Below, one piece after another: positions 5,668-12,863 of a DNA stretch of 13,110 bases. The notes beneath the pieces are model-generated. The model saw only the letters and a program-made list of their open reading frames with translations. It did no database searches and was not told where the DNA came from. The position numbers and the translations under genes were made by a program. The stretch is taken from positions 440 to 13,549 of the forward strand of contig JAFNGF010000285.1 of the NCBI GenBank assembly GCA_017885385.1. Direction: 5' to 3'. The first letter of the stretch is position 1. Each line of letters opens with the position of its first letter. The DNA comes from Planctomycetota bacterium (GTDB lineage: Bacteria > Planctomycetota > Phycisphaerae > Sedimentisphaerales > Anaerobacaceae).

Positions 5668-7983
5668 TCAGCCTCCCAACATAAGGGTAAAAGTTATCTT
5701 CTGACCGGGTGATGTTTCAAAGACAAAGTCCTGTCCGTCTATGGTCGCAGCTTCTTGATCGATCCCGTCGATATTGTACAGGCTTTTACCAAACGGGTTT
5801 TCAAGCCGACAGAGGCCGCCTTTTTCAGGCACGATTTCTACGGATTGTGTCACGCCATCCCTGCGTTCTGCTGAGACCAGGAACGCGCCTTCTGCCCGCA
5901 GCGTTTGGAAAGAGACATTTTTCCAGGCCGCCGGAATGGCCGGGAAGACGCGGATAGTGCCGCTGTAGCTTTGCAGCAGCATCTCTTGCAGGCCCGCGGC
6001 GGCAGCGAAATTACCCTCCAGCGTGAACGGCCTGTAGCGGAAATTGGAATATCCTTTGCCCGACTGGTCACCATTACAGTGAAAGCTGTTGCGCAGGCAG
6101 AAGACGGTGGAGAAGATTTCCAGGGCTTTCTCAGCTTTTTCGCCGTCACGGGCGCGGGCGGCAAGGTTCGCCAGCCAGCTAAAACTATATCCGCACCACC
6201 AGGCGGTGCCCTTATCTTCGAGGTCATCCAAAGAGGCCTTTATTATCGACTGGTCTTCGGGGCCATTTTCCCATCGAATAATGCCCAGCGGGTGAATCGC
6301 CATCAGGTGGGAAAAGTGCCGATGCGAGAATGGAAGCGGATAGTTTTTCGCGATCAGCGGTTTCTTGCTGTTGGGGTCAATTGCAAAATCCGGCATTTCA
6401 GCCAGAACGCTCCGCCAGTACTTTGCCTCCTCGGTTTTTTTGAGCTCGTCAGCCAGTTCGGCAGTTTTCTGGAAAGCCCAGCGAATTAGTGCGAGGTCAT
6501 AATTAGTAATTGAGGGAAACCACGCCTCCAGCCTGTTGTCGTTGATCTCCGGCGAAGAGCTCAGGGGCAAAGTTCGCTTGCCATCAGGTCCCTTCTCGGT
6601 GACTGCCTCGAGGAAAACAGATACTTCTTTGAGCCAGGGATATGCACGTTGTTCGAGAAAGTTTTTGTCCATACTGTATCGCCAATGGAGATAGAAATGA
6701 TGTGCCAGCCAGGCGGCGGTAGTGGCCGAGTGGGTGTACTGGTGCCAGCCGCCGATCTGCTCCTGATTCAGGTCTGCCGTCATAGGCACATTGAGGCCCG
6801 GCAGATCAAAGAATCGCTTTGTCCATGCCCTTGCGGTTTCCTTTGTGTTCCAGAGCCAGTTGACAAATCCGAGAGCGCCTTCGAGATGATTACTGCTGTA
6901 GGCCGGCCAGTAGCACAGCTCGGTATTCAAATCGTGATGGTAGTCACCCTTCCAGGGCGGGATTTTCATATCGTCGGCTGTCCATGGGCCTTGCAGGCTG
7001 ATTGGCGGTGTATCCGGCCGGGCCGCCGCTCCAAATTTGTACATCTCCAGGTACCACTGTCTTTCGATGATTGAGTTTGGGACGCTGACCGAGGATTTGT
7101 CCCAGTAAGACCGCCACCACTTGCGGTGGGTTTCTGCCGCTTTAGCAAATCCTGTCGCCAGCGCCTTTTCGCAGTTGGCATGCGCCGTTAGCAGAGGATC
7201 TTGCGATTCATTTGACGTTGCGATCGACCAGGTGCCCAGCCAATCATCTTCTGATATTCGCCAGGCGACAACTACAGCGAACTTGAATCCGCCCCAACCT
7301 TTCTGCAAATATCCGGTCCAGTTATCGCCGGCGGATTCTGCGGGCGCGTCATACCTGAGAGTGGCGAGGTCGCCGGCACTTATTCTGCCGGGCCCGGCTT
7401 CTTCCGTTATCTTTGCCGCAAAGGGCGGAGCCAGCAGCTTTACAACCACAGGCTTGGTTGCGCTAACCTGAATCATCCCGAAAGGTTCTGTTGCGTGTAC
7501 GAAAACCTGCACCGTACTGCCATCTTTTAATTGGGTCGTAGCAATTGCCGTTGCCAGGTCGAGTGACGCTTGCTCAAAGGCCGGATTGTCACCTAGAGTT
7601 AGTTCGATGCGTCCAGCGGGTATCTTTGTTGGACCGGGATGCCCGTAAGGGTCATCATAGAGATGGTGGAGCTCAGCCAGTCTGCCTTCTTTCACCCACT
7701 GCCGCATCGTTCTGTAGGAGTATTCTTCGGTGTGGAATTCGGGTACAGGCCGAAGGTCCCAAAGGTCGGTACGATCCAGCGAAATCCGCAGCGGCTTACC
7801 ATCTCCCCATACAAGTGCGCCGAGAAGTCCGTTGCCCAGCGGCATCGCTTCGTCCCAGACTGTCGCGGGCGTCTCGTAATGCAAGCCATGTTTGGCTTGA
7901 GGCTGTCCATACGCGCACGCGCCAAACAACCCTGAACAGTAGATGGGCAGAAGAACGATTAGAATCCAATCTATCCGATACAT
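5668..7983 (-). CDS. secreted GH95-like glycoside hydrolase (alpha-L-fucosidase type)
   Basis: 771 residues. The N-terminal signal peptide runs to about AYG/Q at residue 26. PATVWDEAMPLGNGLLGALVWG (about 39-60) is the typical GH95 opening. The central helical barrel has DLNTELCYWP (351-360), TAAWLAHHFYLHW, the SSPE segment with Glu479 as likely acid, and HRHFSHLMAIHP. The end has FTLEGNFAAAAGLQEMLLQS and IRVFPAIPAAW. Known GH95 enzymes cleave alpha-1,2-fucose or alpha-L-galactose, using a Glu acid plus Asn residues activated by an Asp. Here the NIN-type triad reads DLN and the usual DGNFG Asp is Glu656, so the specificity may differ. The ATG directly follows an in-frame TAG and has only a weak GGA upstream. 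It is first in the operon with the membrane and propeller/toroid genes. Confidence 0.82.
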   Translation of the reverse strand: MYRIDWILIVLLPIYCSGLFGACAYGQPQAKHGLHYETPATVWDEAMPLGNGLLGALVWGDGKPLRISLDRTDLWDLRPVPEFHTEEYSYRTMRQWVKEGRLAELHHLYDDPYGHPGPTKIPAGRIELTLGDNPAFEQASLDLATAIATTQLKDGSTVQVFVHATEPFGMIQVSATKPVVVKLLAPPFAAKITEEAGPGRISAGDLATLRYDAPAESAGDNWTGYLQKGWGGFKFAVVVAWRISEDDWLGTWSIATSNESQDPLLTAHANCEKALATGFAKAAETHRKWWRSYWDKSSVSVPNSIIERQWYLEMYKFGAAARPDTPPISLQGPWTADDMKIPPWKGDYHHDLNTELCYWPAYSSNHLEGALGFVNWLWNTKETARAWTKRFFDLPGLNVPMTADLNQEQIGGWHQYTHSATTAAWLAHHFYLHWRYSMDKNFLEQRAYPWLKEVSVFLEAVTEKGPDGKRTLPLSSSPEINDNRLEAWFPSITNYDLALIRWAFQKTAELADELKKTEEAKYWRSVLAEMPDFAIDPNSKKPLIAKNYPLPFSHRHFSHLMAIHPLGIIRWENGPEDQSIIKASLDDLEDKGTAWWCGYSFSWLANLAARARDGEKAEKALEIFSTVFCLRNSFHCNGDQSGKGYSNFRYRPFTLEGNFAAAAGLQEMLLQSYSGTIRVFPAIPAAWKNVSFQTLRAEGAFLVSAERRDGVTQSVEIVPEKGGLCRLENPFGKSLYNIDGIDQEAATIDGQDFVFETSPGQKITFTLMLGG
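5672..5677 (-). promoter_or_regulatory. strong ribosome binding site at an abutting stop/start
   Basis: The minus strand reads GGGAGG, C, TGA, ATG. The site lies inside the last codons of the GH95-like gene, and its TGA touches the ATG of the membrane-protein gene. This fixes that start and implies translational coupling. Confidence 0.75.
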
Positions 7984-7988
7984 CTATT

Positions 7989-8021
7989 CCAATTGTCGAT
8001 TTTCGATTTCCAATTGTCAAT
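7989..8021. repeat. paired direct repeat in divergent spacer
   Basis: The 9-mer ccaattgtc occurs at 7989-7997 and 8010-8018, 21 bases apart (two helical turns), with gattttcgattt between. It could be a two-site operator for a regulator serving both divergent genes. It could equally be a dispersed intergenic repeat of the gattttcgatt type, which I have seen in similar genomes. Confidence 0.45.
7992..8020 (-). promoter_or_regulatory. candidate promoter of the minus-strand operon
   Basis: The minus strand has a perfect TTGACA (8020-8015), a 17-base gap, and GACAAT (7997-7992; 4 of 6 matches to TATAAT). Transcription would begin only a few bases before the ATG at 7983, giving a nearly leaderless message. 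Both boxes fall in the ccaattgtc repeats, so the match may be chance. Confidence 0.28.
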
Positions 8022-8044
8022 CCTTCGACTTGCTCAGGACAGGT
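8022..8044 (+). repeat. family-2 repeat in divergent spacer
   Basis: Reads ccttcgacttgctcaggaca and then ggt, the common form of the family-2 repeat. It is the only copy in this window lying between divergent genes, and it takes up a quarter of their 96-base shared spacer. Confidence 0.7.
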
Positions 8045-8058
8045 TTACAGTTTAGAAT
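8030..8058 (+). promoter_or_regulatory. candidate promoter of the TIM-barrel gene
   Basis: TTGCTC (8030-8035), a 17-base gap, and TAGAAT (8053-8058; 5 of 6 matches). The -35 half lies inside the family-2 repeat. The leader would be short but would include the AGGAG at 8066-8070. Weak evidence from spacing and match only. Confidence 0.3.
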
Positions 8059-8079
8059 TTTACGCAGGAGATTACAGTT

Positions 8080-9645
8080 ATGATACAGTATGGATTTGGC
8101 AGGGCAAACCAGGCGTTTCGGATGTGCATTGTTACTGCTGCTGTAACAGTCCACCTGTTAGTCAGCACCGTCGGCGGACAGGAACTTCCTTCGCCCGGGC
8201 GTGTGCTTAGCCATTCCGAGGTGGTCTTTATGTATGCCGCTGACAGTAACGCCTATCGGGCGTACGACGCTTCCTTTGTTGCCTGGGGCGGAGCAGACAC
8301 GCCGCAAGAGGTCAAAAGGCATCATGACCTGGGAATCAGGTGCACCGGCACGATGTGGTGTCTGACCGCCGGCGCCGAAAACATCCACAAAAACTCCGCT
8401 CTGCGCCAAGCTTGTGCCGTCGATATCGAAGGCAAACCGGTGGAAGTTCCCTGGCTGTTCGACCACACCTACCAGGGCACTAAGACATATTTCGGCTGCA
8501 CCAACCATCCGGAGTTCCAGTCCCTGTGTCGGCAGCGGGTTCGCCAGGTTATGGCGGGAAAAGCCGACGGGCTGCACGTCGACGACCATCTCGGCACCGC
8601 GGGGGCGGCATGGTGGCAGGGCGGCGGTTTCTGCGACTACTGCATGGCTGCCTTTCGCACATATTTGAAGGAGCACGCCAGCAAGCAGCAGCTCCAGCAG
8701 GCATCTATCCAAAGCCTTGATGCGTTCGACTACCGCACGCTGGTCCGCAAATATGCCAAGACCCGCGCCGAATACAAAAAAGTCCAGCGTGAAATTCCCT
8801 TGATGGATCTATTTCTGGACTTTCACGTCAAAGCCGCCGCCGAGCATACCCGGCAGTTGGGCCAATTAGCTTCGCAGGTTGTGGGACATCCCGTGCTGCT
8901 CAGTGCCAACGCTTGCATACCGAACAAGACGCACGAGTACGTCATTAAGTACCTTACGCATGTCGTTTGCGAAGTCAATCAGAATGCCTCGGCAGGGACC
9001 GACAAAATCGACCCCGGCTTGCGCGGGGGCGAGCCTGCCCCTGCGAAGGCAGGGGCCATCGAGGCGTACAATCTGGCCGCCAGGCTCGGCAAACCACTGG
9101 CTGCTACTGCTTCGGGCTGGGACTGGGCCTACGTTAAGGAGCATCGGTGCGAAGAGCTTGTGCGCTTCTGGATTGCTCTGGCATACGCCCACGGGCAGTG
9201 CTTTATGGTTCCGCATCCAAAACGGCAGTGGTGCTTCAACGACAAGCTCGGCACGCACTGGTACGCCGCTCCCACCGAAGAGTTCGCCCCTTTGTATCGA
9301 TTCATACGAGCAAACGCCCGGTGGTTCGATGACTTCGAGGCTGTTGACGCTGAGGCGGTAAGTACGCCCGAAAATGTGCTCTGTACGGTCAGGCGCAAGG
9401 CTGATTCTTCACAAGTTGTCATGCACGTTTTGAATCTTAGTTACGACAAAGACAACAAACGTATGGCCCCGCTCGCACAGACGCCAATCAGCTTCAAGAA
9501 ATCGTTGATCGCAGAGGCTGTAAAACAGGCGAAAATTCTATCTTATGATGCCGCCCCGCTGACAATTCCCGTGAAAGAGCAAGATGAGACCAGACAAATC
9601 ATTCTTCCTGAGCTGAAATTGTGGAGCCTGGTTGTCTTCGAGTAG
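8080..9645 (+). CDS. secreted TIM-barrel-type putative glycoside hydrolase
   Basis: 521 residues. The ATG follows AGGAG (8066-8070) by 9 bases. Residues about 12-33 are a hydrophobic signal segment, so it is exported. The body has barrel-like features: WGGADTPQEVKRHHDLGIRCTG (strand and helix), GLHVDDHLGTAG with Asp168-Asp169 at a strand end (possible catalytic or metal site), FCDYCMAAFRTYL with a Cys-x-x-Cys pair at 185/188, and later ATASGWDWAYV and FMVPHPKRQW. The last 100 residues (VVMHVLNLSY onward) look like a beta-sandwich, as in GH13/GH42-like enzymes. I recall similar unnamed glycosidase-like proteins but cannot assign a GH family. Residues 312-326 are encoded by a GC-rich palindromic repeat, inserted in frame just before AIEAYNLAARLGKPLAATASG. 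Divergent from the operon; convergent with the next gene. Confidence 0.75.
   Translation: MIQYGFGRANQAFRMCIVTAAVTVHLLVSTVGGQELPSPGRVLSHSEVVFMYAADSNAYRAYDASFVAWGGADTPQEVKRHHDLGIRCTGTMWCLTAGAENIHKNSALRQACAVDIEGKPVEVPWLFDHTYQGTKTYFGCTNHPEFQSLCRQRVRQVMAGKADGLHVDDHLGTAGAAWWQGGGFCDYCMAAFRTYLKEHASKQQLQQASIQSLDAFDYRTLVRKYAKTRAEYKKVQREIPLMDLFLDFHVKAAAEHTRQLGQLASQVVGHPVLLSANACIPNKTHEYVIKYLTHVVCEVNQNASAGTDKIDPGLRGGEPAPAKAGAIEAYNLAARLGKPLAATASGWDWAYVKEHRCEELVRFWIALAYAHGQCFMVPHPKRQWCFNDKLGTHWYAAPTEEFAPLYRFIRANARWFDDFEAVDAEAVSTPENVLCTVRRKADSSQVVMHVLNLSYDKDNKRMAPLAQTPISFKKSLIAEAVKQAKILSYDAAPLTIPVKEQDETRQIILPELKLWSLVVFE
9013..9057 (+). repeat. GC-rich double-palindrome repeat inside TIM-barrel gene
   Basis: Contains a hairpin with arms gcccctgc (9037-9044) and gcaggggc (9049-9056) and a 4-base loop, preceded by an imperfect palindrome ccccg/cgggg (9012-9016, 9024-9028). 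It spans 45 bases, or 15 codons (PGLRGGEPAPAKAGA), whose Pro/Gly/Ala content differs from the flanks. No stop codon appears in any of its six frames. Confidence 0.65.
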
Positions 9646-9666
9646 CTGCAGGTAAATAATATTTGG

Positions 9667-9683
9667 CCCCGCGTTCCACGGGG
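9667..9683. terminator. GC hairpin between convergent genes
   Basis: In the 53-base spacer between the stops at 9645 and 9699, the arms ccccg (9667-9671) and cgggg (9679-9683) can pair around a 7-base loop. No T-run follows on the plus strand. On the minus strand the downstream sequence is AT-rich (ccaaatattattt), which makes it a modest candidate terminator for the minus-strand gene. Confidence 0.35.
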
Positions 9684-9698
9684 GGTTCCCTCGACCGA

Positions 9699-11342
9699 TT
9701 AGAGTCCCGGGCCTCCGGCGGCAGCGTAGCCACAGCTTGCCCCGGAGCGATCTGGCGAGACCCAAAACGCATACAGTTGACCATTCCTCAGGTAGAAGCG
9801 AAATTTTACCGGCTTATCGGCAGCCGCCGCCAGGTCGCTGGCGTCTTTCCATCGAACTAATTGAAGCGTCTTGTCGGCGCTTATAGGGACGCAATTGTCA
9901 CGAGAAAACGGTGCTATCACCTGGTCGGATTCGTCAAGCACTTCCTCGCGAAATTGCCCGTCATCGGCATCTATATTAACGAAAAGGTATTTGCCGTCGA
10001 AGCGCACGCATCTGGTTGTCAGTGTGGCTTCGGCCTTGCCGGCATCCATAGAGGCAAATCCGTCGCGTCTGATAGTGGCAAGGCCAGTGCTGCATACGCC
10101 GGAGGCGCTCGATCCGGAGACTCCCGCTCGGCCGCTAACGTAAAAGTATAGCTTAGTGGCACGGCCATCCTGGCCGTGGACCCACGGGCTGGAAGCCCGT
10201 GCCACGACCAGGCCGCCGCCGCCGGCAGACTGGACATTGCCCCAGTTCCAATCACCATAGTTCTCCGAAACGCTGATGAAAGGGCGGCGGTCCGGACGAT
10301 GCCAGTGAAAGCCGTCCCTGCTGAAACCCAGGCACACGTAGTTGGGCTTGGCTCGGTCGTTCGGCTGGCCCGGCCAGATGGTAAATAGACCCAGCAGCAA
10401 ACTCTCGTAGGCTGCGGCGTCCAGATTGTAGAGCTGCGGCGTCACCATTAAATCAGGCCGGGGCGGATCAAGCCGGTCGGCGCCGACCCACAATGGGGCC
10501 TCGTCCGTCCGCCAGTGAGCTCCCGCAACGGGGTCGGCGTGCTCACGGTAGCGCCTTGCCCGGCCCAGGCCTGGCTCGCTACATCGAATGCTATAGACCC
10601 AGACCTTACGGAAGGGATTGTAAAACACTGTTGTCCGGTCGCCGACCGGTGCGCTCGCCGCTGCAGGCTCGCCCCAGTGGATGCCGTCCGGCGACAAGTG
10701 GACAAAGATCGCCCAGCCCTGTGGCGTGGACTGCGTCACAAAAAGCTTGAAGCGTTTGGCAGGGTTTTTCTCTTCAAGGTCGAGCCACACAGTGGCTGAA
10801 TCGCGCTGGCCTTGGTGAACAACGTTAGTTCCCGGCTTCACGTCAAGCGTCGGTTTTTGCCAGGTGATTCCGTCTTTCGATGTGGCGTAGCAAGTAGCCA
10901 GAGTGTAGCCGGCCATGTACCACATTTTGAATAGCTTGTCCTCGGGGTCGTACCATACTCCGTCGCTGAATACCATAGCTGTTGGCGCTGGATGCCCGCC
11001 TGACGAGGTGCCCGTCTCCCAGGGCTTATCCGGTTTAAGCACAGGGTTTTTCGGGTAATACTGCGCCTGATGGAAGGTTCTCTTTAGTGTCGTTTTTTCG
11101 ATAAGGAATTCGTCGACAAATAACTGACGCCCGACGTCGATTGGGATGACAGCGGCAGGGGACTCAAGATACGGCACGCGCATCGGCTCGCGGGTAAGCT
11201 GCTCGGTTTTTGGCGGCCATTCGTCCGGCAAAATAATGCCGTTGTAGAGCCTTTGCTCTGCACAGCAGTCACTTGCCGCGACGAAAAGAAACGCTGACAT
11301 CGCCAGGCCCATCGAGACTTGTGGGCTATAGAATTTCTTCAT
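9699..11342 (-). CDS. secreted five-bladed-propeller (GH32/43-like) protein
   Basis: 547 residues. Signal peptide residues 1-28 (MKKF, hydrophobic core, SDCCA/EQ). RLYNGIILPDEWPP opens a family I recall from planctomycetes, of the arabinanase/levansucrase/invertase fold; its members are annotated as glycosyl hydrolase-like without a tested substrate. Blade-like segments are IPIDVGRQLFVDEFLI (66-81), GVWYDPEDKLFKMWYMAG (128-145), CYATSKDGITWQKP, HLSPDGIHWGEP, FSRDGFHWHRP and GNVQSAGGG. The C-terminal sandwich runs to about 535. Acidic residues in the first blades (VDEF, YDPED) are candidate active-site groups. Residues 380-396 (V, then ARASSPWVHGQDGRAT) are encoded by the twin-hairpin repeat, where related proteins have a short turn between LVV and KLYFYVSGR. 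No clear ribosome site precedes the ATG. Divergent from the Gfo/Idh gene, suggesting related function. Confidence 0.8.
   Translation of the reverse strand: MKKFYSPQVSMGLAMSAFLFVAASDCCAEQRLYNGIILPDEWPPKTEQLTREPMRVPYLESPAAVIPIDVGRQLFVDEFLIEKTTLKRTFHQAQYYPKNPVLKPDKPWETGTSSGGHPAPTAMVFSDGVWYDPEDKLFKMWYMAGYTLATCYATSKDGITWQKPTLDVKPGTNVVHQGQRDSATVWLDLEEKNPAKRFKLFVTQSTPQGWAIFVHLSPDGIHWGEPAAASAPVGDRTTVFYNPFRKVWVYSIRCSEPGLGRARRYREHADPVAGAHWRTDEAPLWVGADRLDPPRPDLMVTPQLYNLDAAAYESLLLGLFTIWPGQPNDRAKPNYVCLGFSRDGFHWHRPDRRPFISVSENYGDWNWGNVQSAGGGGLVVARASSPWVHGQDGRATKLYFYVSGRAGVSGSSASGVCSTGLATIRRDGFASMDAGKAEATLTTRCVRFDGKYLFVNIDADDGQFREEVLDESDQVIAPFSRDNCVPISADKTLQLVRWKDASDLAAAADKPVKFRFYLRNGQLYAFWVSPDRSGASCGYAAAGGPGL
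10156..10205 (-). repeat. 50-bp twin-hairpin element, copy C
   Basis: Cleanest copy with linker gacc. Outer stem gtgg (10156-10159) with ccac (10202-10205); hairpin one arms cacggcca/tggccgtg with loop tcc; hairpin two arms cacgggct/agcccgtg with loop gga. The two loops are complementary to each other. The minus-strand gene reads it from its first base as codons GTG GCA CGG, the same phase as in copies A and B. Confidence 0.9.
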
Positions 11343-11414
11343 GGCGTATAATGTATCGACTTAGTCCGGTAGATGCAAACAACTTGGGCTTTTCTTGCCA
11401 CATACCAATCGCCA

Positions 11415-11442
11415 TTGCTGTTTCCTTCATATAGACTATAAT
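11415..11442 (+). promoter_or_regulatory. candidate sigma70-type promoter of the Gfo/Idh gene
   Basis: TTGCTG (11415-11420), a 16-base gap, and a perfect TATAAT (11437-11442) lie in the spacer upstream of the ATG at 11490. This would give a leader of about 40 bases containing the GAGGG ribosome site (11477-11481). The opposite strand shows no comparable promoter for the divergent gene. Confidence 0.5.
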
Positions 11443-11489
11443 TGGCAGCCGCGGTCGAAGTTTCTGAAATTGAAACGAGGGATAGTAGA

Positions 11490-12863
11490 ATGAAATCAAT
11501 AAATCGCCGAGAGTTTATCAAAGGTTCCGTTGGTGCCGCTACAACTTTGGCGTTACTGTCGCCTGGAAAGTCGCGCGGGGCCAACGATAGGGTCGTGATA
11601 GGAGTAATGGGACTGGGGGGACGCGGAACATACTTGGCACAGTGCTTCGCTAAGCGGCCGGATGCAGAGATTGCCTATCTCTGTGATCCGGACAGCAGGC
11701 GCTTTGCGCGGGCCCGCAAGATCGTGGAAGAAGCTCAACCAGTCAGCGGCGGCAGGTCCGCTCCTGCCGGACCTGAACGGCATAAAAGTCCCAAGCTGGT
11801 GCAGGATTTCCGCCGGATTCTCGATGACGGCAATGTCGACGCCCTTATCAACGCTACGCCCGACCACTGGCACGGCCTTGGAACCATTATGGCTTGTCGG
11901 GCGGGCAAGGATGTCTACGTGGAAAAACCGCTTGCCCATAACATCTGGGAGGGCAGAAAGATGGTCGAGGCCGCCCGCAAGTACAACAGGGTCGTCCAGG
12001 TAGGTATGCAGTCGCGAAGTGCTCCTTACGTGCACAAAGCCAGGCAATACATTCAGTCGGGCAAACTCGGTGACATTCATCTTGTTCGCGTGTTCAATAT
12101 GATGCAGCATCCAAGGCAGTCCGCCTCGGCGGATCCCGAGCAGCCGGTTCCCGAAGGTTTTGACTATGATTTATGGTGCGGCCCTGCCCCGAAATTACCT
12201 TACAATCCGAGCCGGCAATGGCTGAACCAGTGGGAGTATAGCTGCGGCCCCATAGCCGGCGACGCCGTTCACCAATTAGATTTGGCCCGCTATCTAGTCA
12301 ATGATGTGCCGTATCCGAAAAGCGTCTGTCATTTTGGGCGTGTCGATGCTCTGCTGGACGGCCGGCAGACTCCCGATACTCAATTGGCAATCTTTGAATA
12401 TGACCAGTTTAGTCTATTGCTCGAATCTGTGCTCTGGACGCCTTATATGACAAAAACGCCGATGGAGCTGCGGGATTTGGACCGGTTCCCCGACTGGCCC
12501 TTCAACGGTACGAAGGTCGAAGTTCTGGGGACCGAAGGCTTTATGTATTTTGGCCGGCATGGCGACGGCTGGCAGGCGTACAATGCGAATAGCGAATTAG
12601 TCCAGTCGGAATATGGCCGGCAAGCGGATAAAGAGCACCAGGATAATTTCATTGACTGCATGCGCACGCGCAATAAGCCCATCGCCGATGTGGAAATAGG
12701 CCACCAGTCGGTGCTACTGTGTCATCTGGCCAACATCTCGTATCGGGTTGGAAATCTGAAGCTGGAATTTGACCCGCAAACCGAGTCATTCAAGAACTGC
12801 GATGAGGCAAACAAACACTTGAAACGCCAGTATCGCCAACCTTGGGTTGTGCCGGATGCTTAG
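11490..12863 (+). CDS. Tat-exported Gfo/Idh/MocA family oxidoreductase
   Basis: 457 residues from the ATG at 11490. That start is chosen because GAGGG lies 8 bases upstream and the protein then opens with a twin-arginine signal (NRREFIKGS, Arg6-Arg7, followed by a hydrophobic stretch). Such signals export folded, cofactor-loaded proteins. The Rossmann fold follows: VIGVMGLGGRG (glycine motif 41-46), YLCDPD, then NATPDHWH and the EKP motif (145-147) typical of the family. GDAVHQLDLA (Asp258, His261) is the usual catalytic-domain motif. The family oxidises, reduces or hydrolyses sugars with bound NAD(P); the substrate cannot be read here. Residues about 86-100 (SGGRSAPAGPERHKS) include a palindromic insertion between EEAQPV and PKLVQDFRRIL, on the surface between a helix and a strand. 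Divergent from the propeller gene. Confidence 0.88.
   Translation: MKSINRREFIKGSVGAATTLALLSPGKSRGANDRVVIGVMGLGGRGTYLAQCFAKRPDAEIAYLCDPDSRRFARARKIVEEAQPVSGGRSAPAGPERHKSPKLVQDFRRILDDGNVDALINATPDHWHGLGTIMACRAGKDVYVEKPLAHNIWEGRKMVEAARKYNRVVQVGMQSRSAPYVHKARQYIQSGKLGDIHLVRVFNMMQHPRQSASADPEQPVPEGFDYDLWCGPAPKLPYNPSRQWLNQWEYSCGPIAGDAVHQLDLARYLVNDVPYPKSVCHFGRVDALLDGRQTPDTQLAIFEYDQFSLLLESVLWTPYMTKTPMELRDLDRFPDWPFNGTKVEVLGTEGFMYFGRHGDGWQAYNANSELVQSEYGRQADKEHQDNFIDCMRTRNKPIADVEIGHQSVLLCHLANISYRVGNLKLEFDPQTESFKNCDEANKHLKRQYRQPWVVPDA
11751..11778 (+). repeat. palindromic insertion inside the Gfo/Idh gene
   Basis: Arms caggtccg (11753-11760) and cggacctg (11768-11775) pair perfectly around ctcctgc; ggcagg (11751) and cctgcc (11763) can pair instead. 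It reads in frame as part of SGGRSAPAGPERH, a segment longer than I recall in relatives. It may be a separate repeat family from those elsewhere in the window. Confidence 0.5.

Noticed and set aside
7915..7983. Lipoprotein signal in the GH95-like protein (LFGAC)
   Set aside because: Phe at the -3 position does not fit a lipobox; a standard signal peptidase site at AYG/Q is more likely.
3160..10205. CRISPR or tandem repeat array
   Set aside because: The copies are kilobases apart, lie in genes, and have no regular spacers.
11347..11352. Second plus-strand TATAAT near the start of the propeller gene
   Set aside because: No -35 box at a usable distance; on the minus strand it would lie too close to the ATG.
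11442..11489. Earlier TTG start for the Gfo/Idh gene
   Set aside because: It overlaps the TATAAT box and would bury the Tat signal; the ATG at 11490 has a good ribosome site.
1737..12863. Genes broken by repeat insertions (pseudogenes)
   Set aside because: Every affected gene stays in frame with intact motifs on both sides and normal starts and stops, so they appear functional.
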